Assembly (NCBI RefSeq): GCF_905147045.1 | Contig: NC_065894.1 | Coordinates: 5,989,501 to 6,053,500, forward strand | Direction: 5' to 3' | Length of the DNA: 64,000 nt | From: Nymphalis io | Taxonomy: Eukaryota; Arthropoda; Insecta; Lepidoptera; Nymphalidae | Shown here: one piece after another, positions 23,925-34,293 of the stretch | Layout: every line of letters starts with the position of its first letter | Numbering within the stretch: position 1 is the stretch's first letter | Notes under the pieces: model-generated | What the model saw: only the letters and a program-made list of their open reading frames with translations | The model's database searches: none | Told to the model about the DNA's origin: nothing | Made by a program: the position numbers and the translations under genes

Positions 23925-25157
23925 ATGGCAAGTTTTAATCGCTTATTGCCAAAACCTAACGAGTTTTACATTGAACTACAAGAACGAGCTTACCTTGCTG
24001 AAAACAGGCGTCACAAAAGATTTATAGCGATTTTGTTTTTACAGCGAATGACACGAGGTTACTTGATTAGAAAGTATATTGCTTGGTTATCTAAAAATGC
24101 AACTAAAATACAATGTGCCTTTAGGATACACAGAGCACGTAAAGCATACCGTGCGGCCTTGAGAAGAGCTGTTGGATACAAACACGCGAGGTATTACGCT
24201 CATGCAGCAACGACGATACAGGTAAAGTATGTAAAGATTTTTCATATTACATTTCTGGATAAGCATAAGGTTATTAAATTAAAATTAAGAATAAAAAAAT
24301 GAAAATATTATTATACCACAATCAAAGCGAGAGCTAATTATTTCATTGAGAATACTATTTCTTATAAAACCCCTTTTTTTAAGGCTGTTTGGCGGGGACA
24401 TTACTCAAGACGTACAAAATTCTGTTATCGGTCATACAGAAAATGGTTAGCTACAGTAAAGGAACGAGGTGAAAGACGTGCTGCAGAAGCCGCCGAATTT
24501 GGTATTATTAGTAGAGCTGATGACTTGAGGATTTTGGAAGAAGAAGCAAGGCAGTGGCTTGCATTTGTTGTGTATAAATTACATCACTTACTTAGAACAT
24601 ATGTATGTCCTGGTGTTTATTCACAATTTGAAGCTACCGAACTATCAGATTTTGAAAAGCTACTGAAATCTATTCATTATACTGAGTATATGAGGAGACT
24701 CAAACGAAAATATAATGAATTTGTTAGGAAATTTCGTCCACGATTTTCTAATAAAAGATTATTTCCAATTATCGGCGATGGTGCTGATTATTGGTATCTT
24801 TCATTGCCCGAAATGTATGAACTGACAGCTCCTCATCCAAAAGCTGCCGATGAACGACATCATGCGTCACATCATGGGCTGATACATAAAAAACCCTTTT
24901 TATGGAAGAAAGTGAGACCCAAACATTTGAAAGATGATAGAGGACCATTTAAGATCTGTAAGCCACCAACCCCATTATCACCACCACCACCAGCGCCAAC
25001 ACCTAATTGTGACAGGAGACCCCAAAAAGATCCCCTATTTCATTTATACGTTAAACATTATACTCCTCAACCAGATCTTTTTGATTACGTCGACTACCAC
25101 ATAAATGTTCTCTTATCCAGGAAATGTTCAATTCAAAATATAGACAATGACATGTAA
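23925..25157 (+). CDS. SPATA17: SPATA17-like IQ-motif protein, two exons
   Basis: Exons are 23925-24221 and 24384-25157, joined across a phase-0 intron to give 356 residues, close to the 361 of human SPATA17. The ATG at 23925 is chosen for its context (AACATGG) and because the frame upstream of it has no ATG. Three IQ motifs lie near residues 39-49 (LQRMTRGYLIR), 62-72 (IQCAFRIHRAR; Gly replaced by Ile) and 98-108 (IQAVWRGHYSR). These are expected to bind calmodulin-type proteins. A charged helical stretch follows, then YKLHHLLRTYVCPGVYSQF (163-181), which resembles the human ARKMHYLLSTKQIPGIYNSP region and is the main basis for the name. RGPFK (285-289) has a human counterpart (QGPFR). A proline-rich run lies at 292-306. 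SPATA17 is known as a testis-enriched protein of vertebrates. A sperm or ciliary role here is inferred from that. No neighbouring gene informs function. Confidence 0.88.
24222..24383 (+). other. SPATA17 intron, phase 0, 162 bp
   Basis: The donor is ACAG|GTAAAGTATG and the acceptor is CCCCTTTTTTTAAG|GCTG. Removing it restores the third IQ motif exactly (IQ on one side, AVWRG on the other), which strongly supports both splice sites. Without splicing the first frame would stop at 24300. Confidence 0.9.
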
Positions 25158-25405
25158 GCTTTTTTTAAGTCACGAAGTGCTCGTTAATTTTTTGCATTGA
25201 TATCACAATGGTCTGTTTTAGAATACTTGGTAGAAAGCATGTTGAGTTTTTCTTTTCTTGTTCGGAAATCCGTAATCAGGCTGCTGAGTTTGGAAGGGTC
25301 GTCCGGATGTTGCGAGCCGCGAGCCTTTTGTTGTTAAGCTTTTGTTGTTCTGAATTTTACACTTGTAATTTATTTGAGGAAACGCCTCGGTGAGAAAGAA
25401 ATTAC

Positions 25406-25676
25406 ATTAAACTCTCCAAGGCAAATGTGTTTTGTAAATTAACATCTTGCCTATGTAGGTTTTATGGTTGAATTTTCTTTTATTATTCCAAATTTATTTG
25501 GATGTCGAGTAAAATTTTTACAGCATTTAATCACTCTACTGAATTTGTATGCCAATGAGGAAAATACTTAAATTTTACATTTTATTCTTCCAACTCTTGT
25601 AGATAATTAAATTTAATAGCAATATACAAAATAATAAATCGTTCAACCATCAGAATTTTCAGTTCTTAATAATAAA
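25406..25676 (+). terminator. Candidate polyadenylation signals for SPATA17
   Basis: ATTAAA occurs at 25406-25411 and AATAAA at 25633-25638 and 25671-25676, which would give 3'UTRs of roughly 0.25-0.55 kb. The choice cannot be made from sequence, because such hexamers are common in AT-rich DNA. Confidence 0.35.
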
Positions 25677-25691
25677 GTCCTTGAATATCAA

Positions 25692-26048
25692 ATGAGAATT
25701 ATTTTCAATATTAAATTATATCATAATATTGATACTAAAATCAGTCATGTCAAAAAAATAAAAATTACATTTTTAGTTACCGGTTTTAATAAGGCACTAC
25801 GTATAACTTTTATTGAAGAACTAACATACAAAGATTTTTATGGACAAAGAACTTTCACGTGTATACACAGAAGAACCCATAGAATTTTCATCACAATCGG
25901 ACCAATGGTTTTGGATCACATACATACCTGTTATATATCATTATTGATTGACGTGTTTTTCTTTTACTTCTTAACTAACGATCTTAGCATTTATAAGTAT
26001 TGTAATCATTCTTATAAATCGATGGCATTACGGACAGATAGTCCCTGA
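25692..26048 (+). CDS. Hypothetical 118-codon open frame
   Basis: An ATG-started frame lies 0.5 kb downstream of SPATA17. It has a hydrophobic stretch near residues 81-95 (YISLLIDVFFFYFL) and a basic N-terminal half. I recognise no domain. Codon choice follows the AT-rich background. It may be a chance frame or part of the SPATA17 3' flank, and I list it only because of its length. Confidence 0.12.
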   Translation: MRIIFNIKLYHNIDTKISHVKKIKITFLVTGFNKALRITFIEELTYKDFYGQRTFTCIHRRTHRIFITIGPMVLDHIHTCYISLLIDVFFFYFLTNDLSIYKYCNHSYKSMALRTDSP

Positions 26049-28565
26049 TATTAGAGCAATCAACCATTCAATCTCTCCAGCTTTATAAAATATAATTAAA
26101 TAATAGATGTTGAATAGCATTTGGTTATTGGATTTAGGATTATTATTAGGTGCCTTGATATATAATCATGTATCCTAATAATTATGCCTATGCAGATTTA
26201 ACAAAAGATTAACTTTGCCTAAATTACACTAGACCAAAATTAATCATATATTGTGAGATATATATTAATATATATTGATTTATGATAATTTTGTTTAAGA
26301 ACATTATTAAATTAGAGTATTTACAACAGTACAAATAAGCTGTCGCACGAAGCACCTCTAAATAATATGTTTAATACCGCACGTCTTAGAACTCATTTGT
26401 CTAACAATGCCTGTTTGACTCGGCAAATTTATTAGGGTCAGAATAATTCAGCTTGTGGGTTTCTGAACCGGCTCCTTATTGCTACGTCTTGGGGGGTAAC
26501 CATTTGTTAGATGTATAATGGTTGACCCACTTTACGTATGTGCTGTGCCGTTTGATATCGGGTGTGATTTGTAAAGCAACAAGACAATAAAGCCTGTGTT
26601 TATATAATGTAGGATCCATACATCATTGGCGATTATTCGAGTGCTCATTTTAAGACTAGGATAAGCTATCCGTTGTAGGTTCACACGACTTTAGTAACGC
26701 GAGTTAGTGCGTCAACGGAAACTGTCAGGCTCAGTGAGGGTGTTTGGCACATGAATAATGTATAGGGTAAATTTGCAAGTGTTTCAATTTACACCCGACG
26801 CCACTCCGCGCCCGTTCATACGCACCCGAGAGCCGTTGAAGTGCAAAAAGAAAACAAGAGAGGCACACAAATGAGGACAAGAGACGGTCGAATTAGCACG
26901 TAGTTAGTTTACATTGTATATATTTTTGTCATGTTACCATACAATCACGACTGATTTCAAAGTGGTTTCGAAATAGAAGCAATGATATAGTTTGATTAAT
27001 TATATAAAATGTTTTATTTTTATTTAATTTACTTAGAGAATATTACATTTAACAATATCAAATTACTTATTGATAAGACAATTGCATAGTTGATTATAGT
27101 ATTTTAATGTTAATCACAGCTATTAATTAGTTTTATCGGACCCATATCAACACAATGCATGAAAGCATATTGAATGGTGGCAAAGCCAATTGCGGTTACC
27201 TCAAGGGAACCGTCTTTCAACGTACCTACGCGATGAAAACTACTTACGAGGGTTTAATTTCATTTCATTTCTACGAATGCTCGCTCGCGTTCAGGTTTTC
27301 TTGGAAAACTTTTCTTTTTCTTCTCATTTTTGAAATTTTAGGTTAATAACTTGTTCGCCTTAAATTAAAAATAAAATAGGCCATTGTAGTAATAACTAAC
27401 TAGCTTCGCCCACGTGGAGAAGTATTTGTGACTGTAAGAGTTTGTGTATGTATGTACATAAAGCAGCTTCTTAGCGCTAAATAAAATGACTCATAAAATA
27501 ATTAATTAAAAAAATACATTAAAGTGCATTAATAATTATCTGATATCGAATATTAATAGATTTAGTTCTACTCTTATAGACAGATATTTTTCTTCGAATA
27601 TTGTGTGTAGCCCACCATCCATAAGTATACGTACGTACGTATCTAAATAACTACGTGTGTGTGTGTATAAAAAAGTTATCAAAGTTGATTTGCAATTGCT
27701 ACAGAATCGTAAAATACACACAAAATTGATAACCTTCGTTTAAAACTCCAATTCATAATTTAATTGGAATTACTAATCATTAGATCAATAGTTACTTTTC
27801 CCATTATATTGTGGTTAATGCCCCGAAATTTATATACATATTAAAGCTCAACCCGGGCAGCTAACTAACTCATAACATACACATATATGCATACATATAT
27901 ACAGTTATATCTAGGGCTTAATTTTGCTCGCAATGCAGTTTCAAGTCATTATATTAAATTGTTAATGCATACATTCAAATACAGTTGTTTTTAATTACAC
28001 ATGCAATGCTTAATCATGCTTTCATAATTATTTTAAGTAGGCAAATGAACTATTTAACTGAAACACTAAAGACTTAACGTTCAGGCAATTAGTATTTCTT
28101 TATAACTTTTGCTGAAAGAACTGTTCTAATTCATTAAGTCTTCTTTGTAGTGGAAGCCTTTAAAGATATTTAAGGACGCTTCAAGAAAATTGTTATTGAA
28201 AAAAATGTGTTTTCGTTTCAATTTCTTTTACTTTGTACTTTTATGAGTTGTAATAATAATAATATTATACTTTTGTATATATAGTACTTTAATAATTTCA
28301 ATTTTATTACCGTAAAAGTAATTTTACATATAATTGTCTTAATCTGTATTGAGATTACGAAAAATAAATAAACTTATACTTTCTTAGCAGCTGTGGTATA
28401 TAAAGTTGATAATCTGAATTACTGCTTACACGTAAACCCACATTACTTTTTAAATAATAACTTTTGTGTATCGTTTTGTGTAGCTTATTGTTATTTTCCT
28501 ATTTTTTTTAAGTTCTACAATTTTTATTGATGCATTTCTGCAATTATATATATTTAAAGAAGTAA
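26049..28565. other. Intergenic DNA without recognisable genes
   Basis: A richer patch at about 26760-26860 (CGACGCCACTCCGCGCCCGT) might be regulatory, but no core promoter motif is clear. At 27400-27412 the plus strand reads CTAGCTTCGCCCA. Its reverse complement resembles the GGGCGAAGCTAG end of Helitron-like elements, but no body can be followed. Short ACGT and GT runs occur at 27630-27668. Confidence 0.45.
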
Positions 28566-28708
28566 GACGATCAATCATCTCTTGGTAAGTGATTACCTGA
28601 ACCTATACACTGGCATTGGGAGCAGTCTAAACCATTACTAACACAGCCAATGCGCCGCCAATCATGGTATTTAGGATCTATGGTGCCTGAAATTACACTG
28701 GCTTACAC
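28566..28708 (-). mobile_element. Family A retroelement, degraded fragment
   Basis: The plus strand retains GGTAAGTGATTACCTGAACC, CATTACTAACACAGCCAATG, CGCCGCCAATCATGG and GTGCCTGAAATTACACTGGC in family A order, with many changes. Both ends are lost. Confidence 0.65.
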
Positions 28709-29161
28709 ATAGTTTAAAAAAACAAACAAACAGAAACCCATCTTAGAAAAGCAAATTTCTTGCCATTTCCTATAAAGCGGAAAGTATAAATTGACCCCAT
28801 AGTTATACACAAAAGGCGCTTACAACATAATAATAATGGAGATTCGATAGTGTAGGAAAAATTTGCAGCAATTTTAAGAAATAAATGTTATTTAATTGTG
28901 AATACAGTGGGACAAATAAAAGGAACTAAATTGATGTTATATGTATATCATCATATTTATCTTATAAAAATACATAATATTTTTTCAATATATATACTGT
29001 AAGAAAAATATTCATATAAACATTTTGTGTATCTATTAGAGAATTAGAAGCTATCGCTTGAAAAGCGGGTGGTCAGACAGTATTATTTCCAACTATATTG
29101 CCCTTATAACATACTGCTTTTATCTCTTGTACATATTATTACATAAATTATGATTATATAA

Positions 29162-29470
29162 GTCGAGATGGCCCAGTGGTAAGAACGCGTGAATCTTAAC
29201 CGATGAACGTGGGTTCAAACCCGGGCAAGCACCTCTGAATTTTCATGTGCTTAATTTCTGTTTATAATTCATCTCGTGCTTTTCGGTGAAGGAAAACATC
29301 GTGAGGAAACCTGCATGTGTCTAATTTCATCGAAATTCTGCCACATGTGTATTCCACCAAACCGCATTGGAGCAGCGTGATGGAATAAGCTCCAAACCTT
29401 CTCCTCAAAAAGGGAGAGGAGGCCTTAGCTCAGCAGTGGGACATTTACAGGCTGTTACTTACTTACTTAC
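29162..29470 (+). mobile_element. SINE family B, full length, 14-bp TSD
   Basis: An intact copy with head GTCGAGATGGCCCAGTGGTA (A box), GTGGGTTCAAACCCGGGCAA (B box), body GGAAAACATCGTGAGGAAAC and 3' end GCTCAGCAGTGGGACATTTA, followed by a (TTAC)n tail. TTATGATTATATAA flanks it perfectly at 29148-29161 and 29471-29484. Intact promoter boxes, a clean tail and a perfect duplication mark it as one of the youngest insertions in the window. Confidence 0.95.
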
Positions 29471-29649
29471 TTATGATTATATAAAAGTTCCATATCAATC
29501 AGCATAGTAGTTTTTGGTAGATCCTAAAATAAGGGATATGACTCAAAAAATTGCCTTTTTATAATATTATAAGTAAAGCTTTCGAAAATGTTAACTATGT
29601 ACGATAGTATTCTACAAAAATAAATGTACAAAATGCTTAACAATCATTA

Positions 29650-29940
29650 TTTTTTTTATAGAATAGGAAGGTGGACGAGCATATGGGCCACCTGATGGTA
29701 AGTGGTCACCAAACGCCCTTAGACATTGGCATTCTAAGAAATGTCAACCATCGCTTATAGCCAATGCGCCACCAACCTTGGGAACTAAGATTTTATGTCC
29801 CTTGTGCCTGTTATTACACTGGCTCACTCACCCTTCAAACCGGAACACAACAATATCAAGTATTGCTGTTTTGCGGTAGAATATCTGATGAGTGGGTGGT
29901 ACCTACCCAGACGAGCTTGCACAAAGCCCTACCACCAGTA
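29650..29940 (-). mobile_element. Family A retroelement, full length
   Basis: The plus strand runs from TTTTTTTTATAGAATAGGAA (tail and 3' end) to CACAAAGCCCTACCACCAGT. All conserved blocks of the family are present. The insertion lies 170 bp downstream of a family B copy. A 103-codon frame begins inside it and is not a gene. Confidence 0.88.
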
Positions 29941-31435
29941 AGTTGTATGTATGATAGACGTAGAACTTTGGGCGCGGTACACCGTACTACTCAACTTGAA
30001 TATTCATTTTTACAAAAGATTATTTTTTATAAAAAAAGCAACATGCGTTTTGTGTACCTTACCAAACTATTTTAATTCATATTAAACAATTCAGATCTTA
30101 ATGTAACCTATATTTAAAATATTTTAGGAATTACTTTAGATTAGAAACTTCAATGGCATTCTCATTTATAGTCCCTAACTTTAAGACTCAGTACTGTAGC
30201 ATACGTGGTTTGAAAAGTTAGACAGCTAATTGGCGTTGATACTGCTCGATCAGTACATTTTGGTTATTTTAATTGTAATATGCTTAATGTAAAGAGGTTC
30301 GTAATGTAGATTCTACTGAAAAAGGGGCAAGAATCTTAGTTACTCTTTTTCATCAAATATATGTCGTAAAATCTAATAAATTATATTATTAACGGTTTCA
30401 GAAAATTATAAATTTTCCATTTTGTTATAAAAGACGTAAAGCATTGACACGTAAGGGAGTCACGTGTAACTATAAACCCTTTTCACAAAAAAAGTCCCTC
30501 GCCGCATTCCACCAATTTCTTCACGGAACCCAAGTAATTCTCAGCAGAAGTTTCCAATCGATCTGAAAGTGAGTCCGTGATCTGTATGAAAAATGCGAAG
30601 CGGCTTGGTACGCAGTAATTAGTGAACCAGGGACGCTCTGGCGCGCTAACTTATATTTCTGTATTATGTTAGATTCTTGAGAAAAATAATACGATAGACT
30701 AAGGTGTTAGAGATAAATTGATGCATAAAACCCGTCTCATGTCACTAGATTTTATAATCACAGGTGTTTGTTTAGATATATGATACATTATAGCAGAAAA
30801 TTAAAACTATTTAAATATCATCTTTAATCAAACCAGGATTACCATATTTAGGTTCCATACATATACGTTTTTATAATAATTAAGTTCTGCTTCGTAATAG
30901 AATTTAAATTTTGTTGCATAAATTAACTTTGAATATTGAAACGTTTTAAATGTTTTAACGGATATTGAATCGGCTGCACTGCCAACAATAATGAAAGTTC
31001 CTAATCAAGCGAAATTAAATTCAAATAAACCTAAACCTCAAATAAGTTAGTGAATTAGAGTCAAACATTTATCATTCCGAAACGATTGAATGTCAACATT
31101 TCAAATTCAAATTCGCGGAGAGCTTTTTAATTGAAATCTGTAACTGCATGCGAAATAACAATTTTGATGAACACTTCACAACTCGTATAACACTGTTTTA
31201 GTGCAGTAAAAGGATTTTCAATTTAGTTTATTTTTATTTCAGCTTAAAATTATTTATTGGATATTTTGGTGCGTGTAATAGTGAAATTCTTTCAAAATAC
31301 GCTCATCTCGCGAAAACGCCACGCTCATGAAAATATCTCATATATGTTCATCAAATTCTCGTGAAACCTTTAACATACTCTTCGACATATTTGTAATATT
31401 AATGAAACTATTTTTATATAAAAATATGCTGACAT
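29941..31435. other. Intergenic DNA without recognisable genes
   Basis: A less AT-rich stretch at 30480-30650 (AGTCCCTCGCCGCATTCCAC) has no recognisable motif or frame. The rest is AT-rich. Confidence 0.5.
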
Positions 31436-31450
31436 AAATATTTATTTTAT

Positions 31451-31616
31451 GGCCGTTGGAGCAGACGAGTCGTAGAGTGGAGACCGCGAATCGGCAAGCG
31501 CAGCGTAGGGCGCCCTCGAAGGCGGAGGACAGGGAGCTTTGGCGCACCTTGGGAGAGGCCTATGTTCAGCAGTGGACAACGATTGGCTGTTGATTGATTG
31601 ATTGATTGATTGATTG
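31451..31616 (+). mobile_element. RTE-like LINE 3' end (family D), with TSD and internal deletion
   Basis: The sequence encodes the LINE C-terminal tail around RRVEWRPRIGKRSVGRP, then jumps to the DRELWRTLGEAYVQQWT equivalent. A segment of roughly 60 bp is missing between GGGCGCCCTC and GAAGGCGGAG, compared with the copies at 42721 and 44981. It ends with a (TTGA)n tail at 31591-31616. AAATATTTATTTT (31436-31448) before and AAATATCTATTTT (31617-31629) after differ at one base and look like the target-site duplication. Confidence 0.85.
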
Positions 31617-31629
31617 AAATATCTATTTT

Positions 31630-32055
31630 GGTAGTATATAACAAAATATCACCGGTCATGAAAACAATTTTAAGAATCTTTTTTGTAAAAATAATATGAG
31701 CAGAAAATTAAATTTTAATCTAAATAAAATAGCTGGCGGAAGCGGTCGTACTTTCTTTTGATTAAATTCAAAATAGTTTCCAGAGCGACCGCAGAGTCGA
31801 CTGACTGTGACAGGCCTCACTGCTCTTTTAATTTGTGGTCACCGTGATCTTGACTACAATACTTCGATTGCTATATTTGTAAACGTTATCAACAAAATTA
31901 ATAAACGAGTGAATAATTATAAATGCAATACTAACTATTAAATTAAATAGAATGATCCCCAACATATAAATAAAAAAGACTCCATTTCCTCCAACACTTT
32001 TGTCTATATATTTTTTTAAATATATGATAACTATTATCTATTATATTAACAAATT
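31630..32055. other. Intergenic DNA without recognisable features
   Basis: Nothing recognisable. A richer patch at 31736-31850 contains no frame or motif I can name. Confidence 0.5.
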
Positions 32056-32207
32056 TTGTGCTCGCTGGTGAAGGAAAACATTGTGAGGAAACCTGCTCGT
32101 AGCGGATAAAAATGCCACATATTTATCTATCAATCCGCAGTAGAAGGGCGTGATGAAAGAAGTTCCGAATCTTATTCTAGCAGTGGGACATTTAGAGGCT
32201 GTTACTC
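32056..32207 (+). mobile_element. SINE family B, 5'-truncated and diverged
   Basis: It begins at GTGCTCGCTGGTGAAGGAAA and continues through ACATTGTGAGGAAACCTGCT to CTAGCAGTGGGACATTTAGA and GGCTGTTACT. The tRNA head is absent. Overlapping frames on both strands are fortuitous. Confidence 0.75.
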
Positions 32208-33364
32208 GCTTAGAGGCAAATTGACCACTTAATTTCATATGACCTATTTTCCCAGTTGCCTTCCTAAAATAAATTATAAACCAATTAAATAGTAATTATT
32301 GACAATTAAGTACGAATATAAAAATGTAAGACCGCAAATGAAAATAATAAAAATCATATTCAATTATCGCATCGAAACTACACAATGGAGGCAATCTCTA
32401 GCATCCGGAAAATTGCAAGCCACGAGAATTAAAAAAAAATTCACAGCAAGTTTTAAAATAGAAACAACGCGACACGTTGCATTCGAGGACGTGTGAAACG
32501 TAAAAACAAACTACTATAGTGTCGCCTGCATTGCGAGTGGCTCAGTAACTTGAAAGGTTTTACTTGCCTGCAGCAAAGAGTACACAATAACTTAGGCCTA
32601 TAGTCACTTTATGAGAAAGTATGGAAAAGCAAGGGTTAAACCCCGTGATATTTCATTGACTACATAAATTTCTTCATATATTCTTTTAAACAATTTAAAT
32701 TACAGCGAACAAGCTTATCTTGCTACTTACATCTGCGATGTTTTCGCGGAAAACTTTATTATCGTCTCTTATAAATTGTTGTTTTATATGACTAACATAT
32801 ACAACAACAAAAAGCTGCTGATTTTGGCAGTAACAAGAATCCAGACGTGCAGGAAATAATAACAAAGAGCTTGCATTCTGTAACAAAATAATCGCCTTAA
32901 TAAATGTCTAAACACCTTTGTGTTCATATACTCATATACTCTGGTTATTATTTAACCATGTTATATTCTTTATATTTATACCTGTGCTAATAATAATCTA
33001 ATAAAACATATCTACATTACTCGATACTATTATATAAATCTTAAAAGTTTTTTCGATCACGTTTATATAAGATTCTACGAGTATAATTTAAAATGAAAAA
33101 ATAACCATTAGATAAATTATTTATTCAAAAGACACGCTTAACTTATGGGGGTGGAGCAGTGACGTTCAACGCGGATAGAACGCGTTGGTGCTAGTATAAT
33201 ACTAACATGAAACCAATGTTTTACTTTCAATGCCAGTGCGATGTCAACATGAACTTAATCATATCTACATAATACATTTCTAACACTGACTGACTAATAG
33301 ACTGGCTGGCTGACTAACTAACTGATAAACAACACACAGCCTATACCAGTTGGTTTTCAATATG

Positions 33365-33400
33365 AAGCTTTGCATACCTTATATAAGGTATGCAAAGCTT
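33365..33400. repeat. Perfect 36-bp palindrome without spacer
   Basis: AAGCTTTGCATACCTTAT is followed directly by its reverse complement, with no spacer and no mismatch. Confidence 0.95.
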
Positions 33401-33559
33401 TGGTCATTATAAAAATAAAAGGTTACAGACTTGGAACTAATTTCTCGCCACAACCAAAGGGTTAAAAAGGAAAGTAACACAGCGGGTTACCCACAAATTT
33501 TTTAACATTTTAAAGCATCGGAATGGTTCCTAACATGTAACTAATGGAAAATGCATTCG

Positions 33560-33603
33560 AAAGCACGACTTAATAAGAATTTTTTCTTATTAAGTCGTGC
33601 TTT
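33560..33603. repeat. Perfect inverted repeat, 20-bp arms, 4-nt loop
   Basis: The left arm AAAGCACGACTTAATAAGAA (33560-33579) and its exact reverse complement (33584-33603) are separated by TTTT. A transcript across this would fold into a stable hairpin. No known microRNA sequence is recognised in it. Confidence 0.95.
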
Positions 33604-34221
33604 AATATTTTTTTTCAAGACCAAAAAACTACTGATTATTTCCATAAAATCATACACCTACACAGTTCGAGTAATGTTTTATCGTAAACACTTTCGGGAT
33701 GAAAATGCAATAACTAAAATACTTGTATAACAATCTATGTATTTTTTATTTTATTGAAATTTTATTATATTTGCATATTTGTTGCATAAATTATTGTCAT
33801 TTCTAAATTTAAAACCAATTTGTCAAGCATAAAATAGTTTCTGAAAGGAACGTAATTCATTTATGGAACGAACTATTCTGCATCTGTTCCGTACAGATCT
33901 GTTAAATGTTTGGTTCCTACACTAGTAGACTAATTCGTTAGAATTGGGTCTGAAACGAATGCCAATTGAACACGAAGCATTTAAGCTCAAAAGGTAATTC
34001 GGAACACTAAAATGTCATCGGATATCTAATCGGTTTCACATAAAAAAATACGATAAAAACATGCCAAAACCAATGCTATGAAATAATTATATGTATTTAT
34101 AGATCCTGTGAAAACCTTGAGTTGTGATGTTAGGAGATAGTCGTATGAGAAGATGTACAGAAGTTACAAAACACTAAAATATGTACCAAAAAGTGATTTT
34201 GTTTTATTTGCATATAACTAC

Positions 34222-34293
34222 AATAATAGCTCAGTGGCGTGCCATTGTAGAGACCTTTGCCCAGCAGTGAACGAGAAAAGGATGATGATGATG
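34222..34293 (+). mobile_element. RTE-like LINE 3' tail fragment (family D)
   Basis: TGTAGAGACCTTTGCCCAGC leads into AGTGAACGAGAAAAGGATGA and a (GATGAT)n tail. This matches the terminal part of RTE-like LINEs, just upstream of and including the simple repeat. Only about 70 bp is recognisable. Confidence 0.65.

Larger units (their letters stand above)
32208..34221. other. Intergenic DNA with two perfect inverted repeats
   Basis: No gene is recognised. The inverted repeats at 33365-33400 and 33560-33603 have separate entries. A short GGCTGACTAACTAAC-like run occurs at about 33300-33325. Confidence 0.5.

Noticed and set aside
26255..26275. Palindromic ATATATATTAATATATAT
   Set aside because: A simple AT alternation is expected in this composition and is not counted among the hairpins.
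29764..30075. 103-codon frame starting MRHQPWELRF
   Set aside because: It starts in antisense family A sequence and runs out into unrelated AT-rich DNA, a read-through of a repeat.
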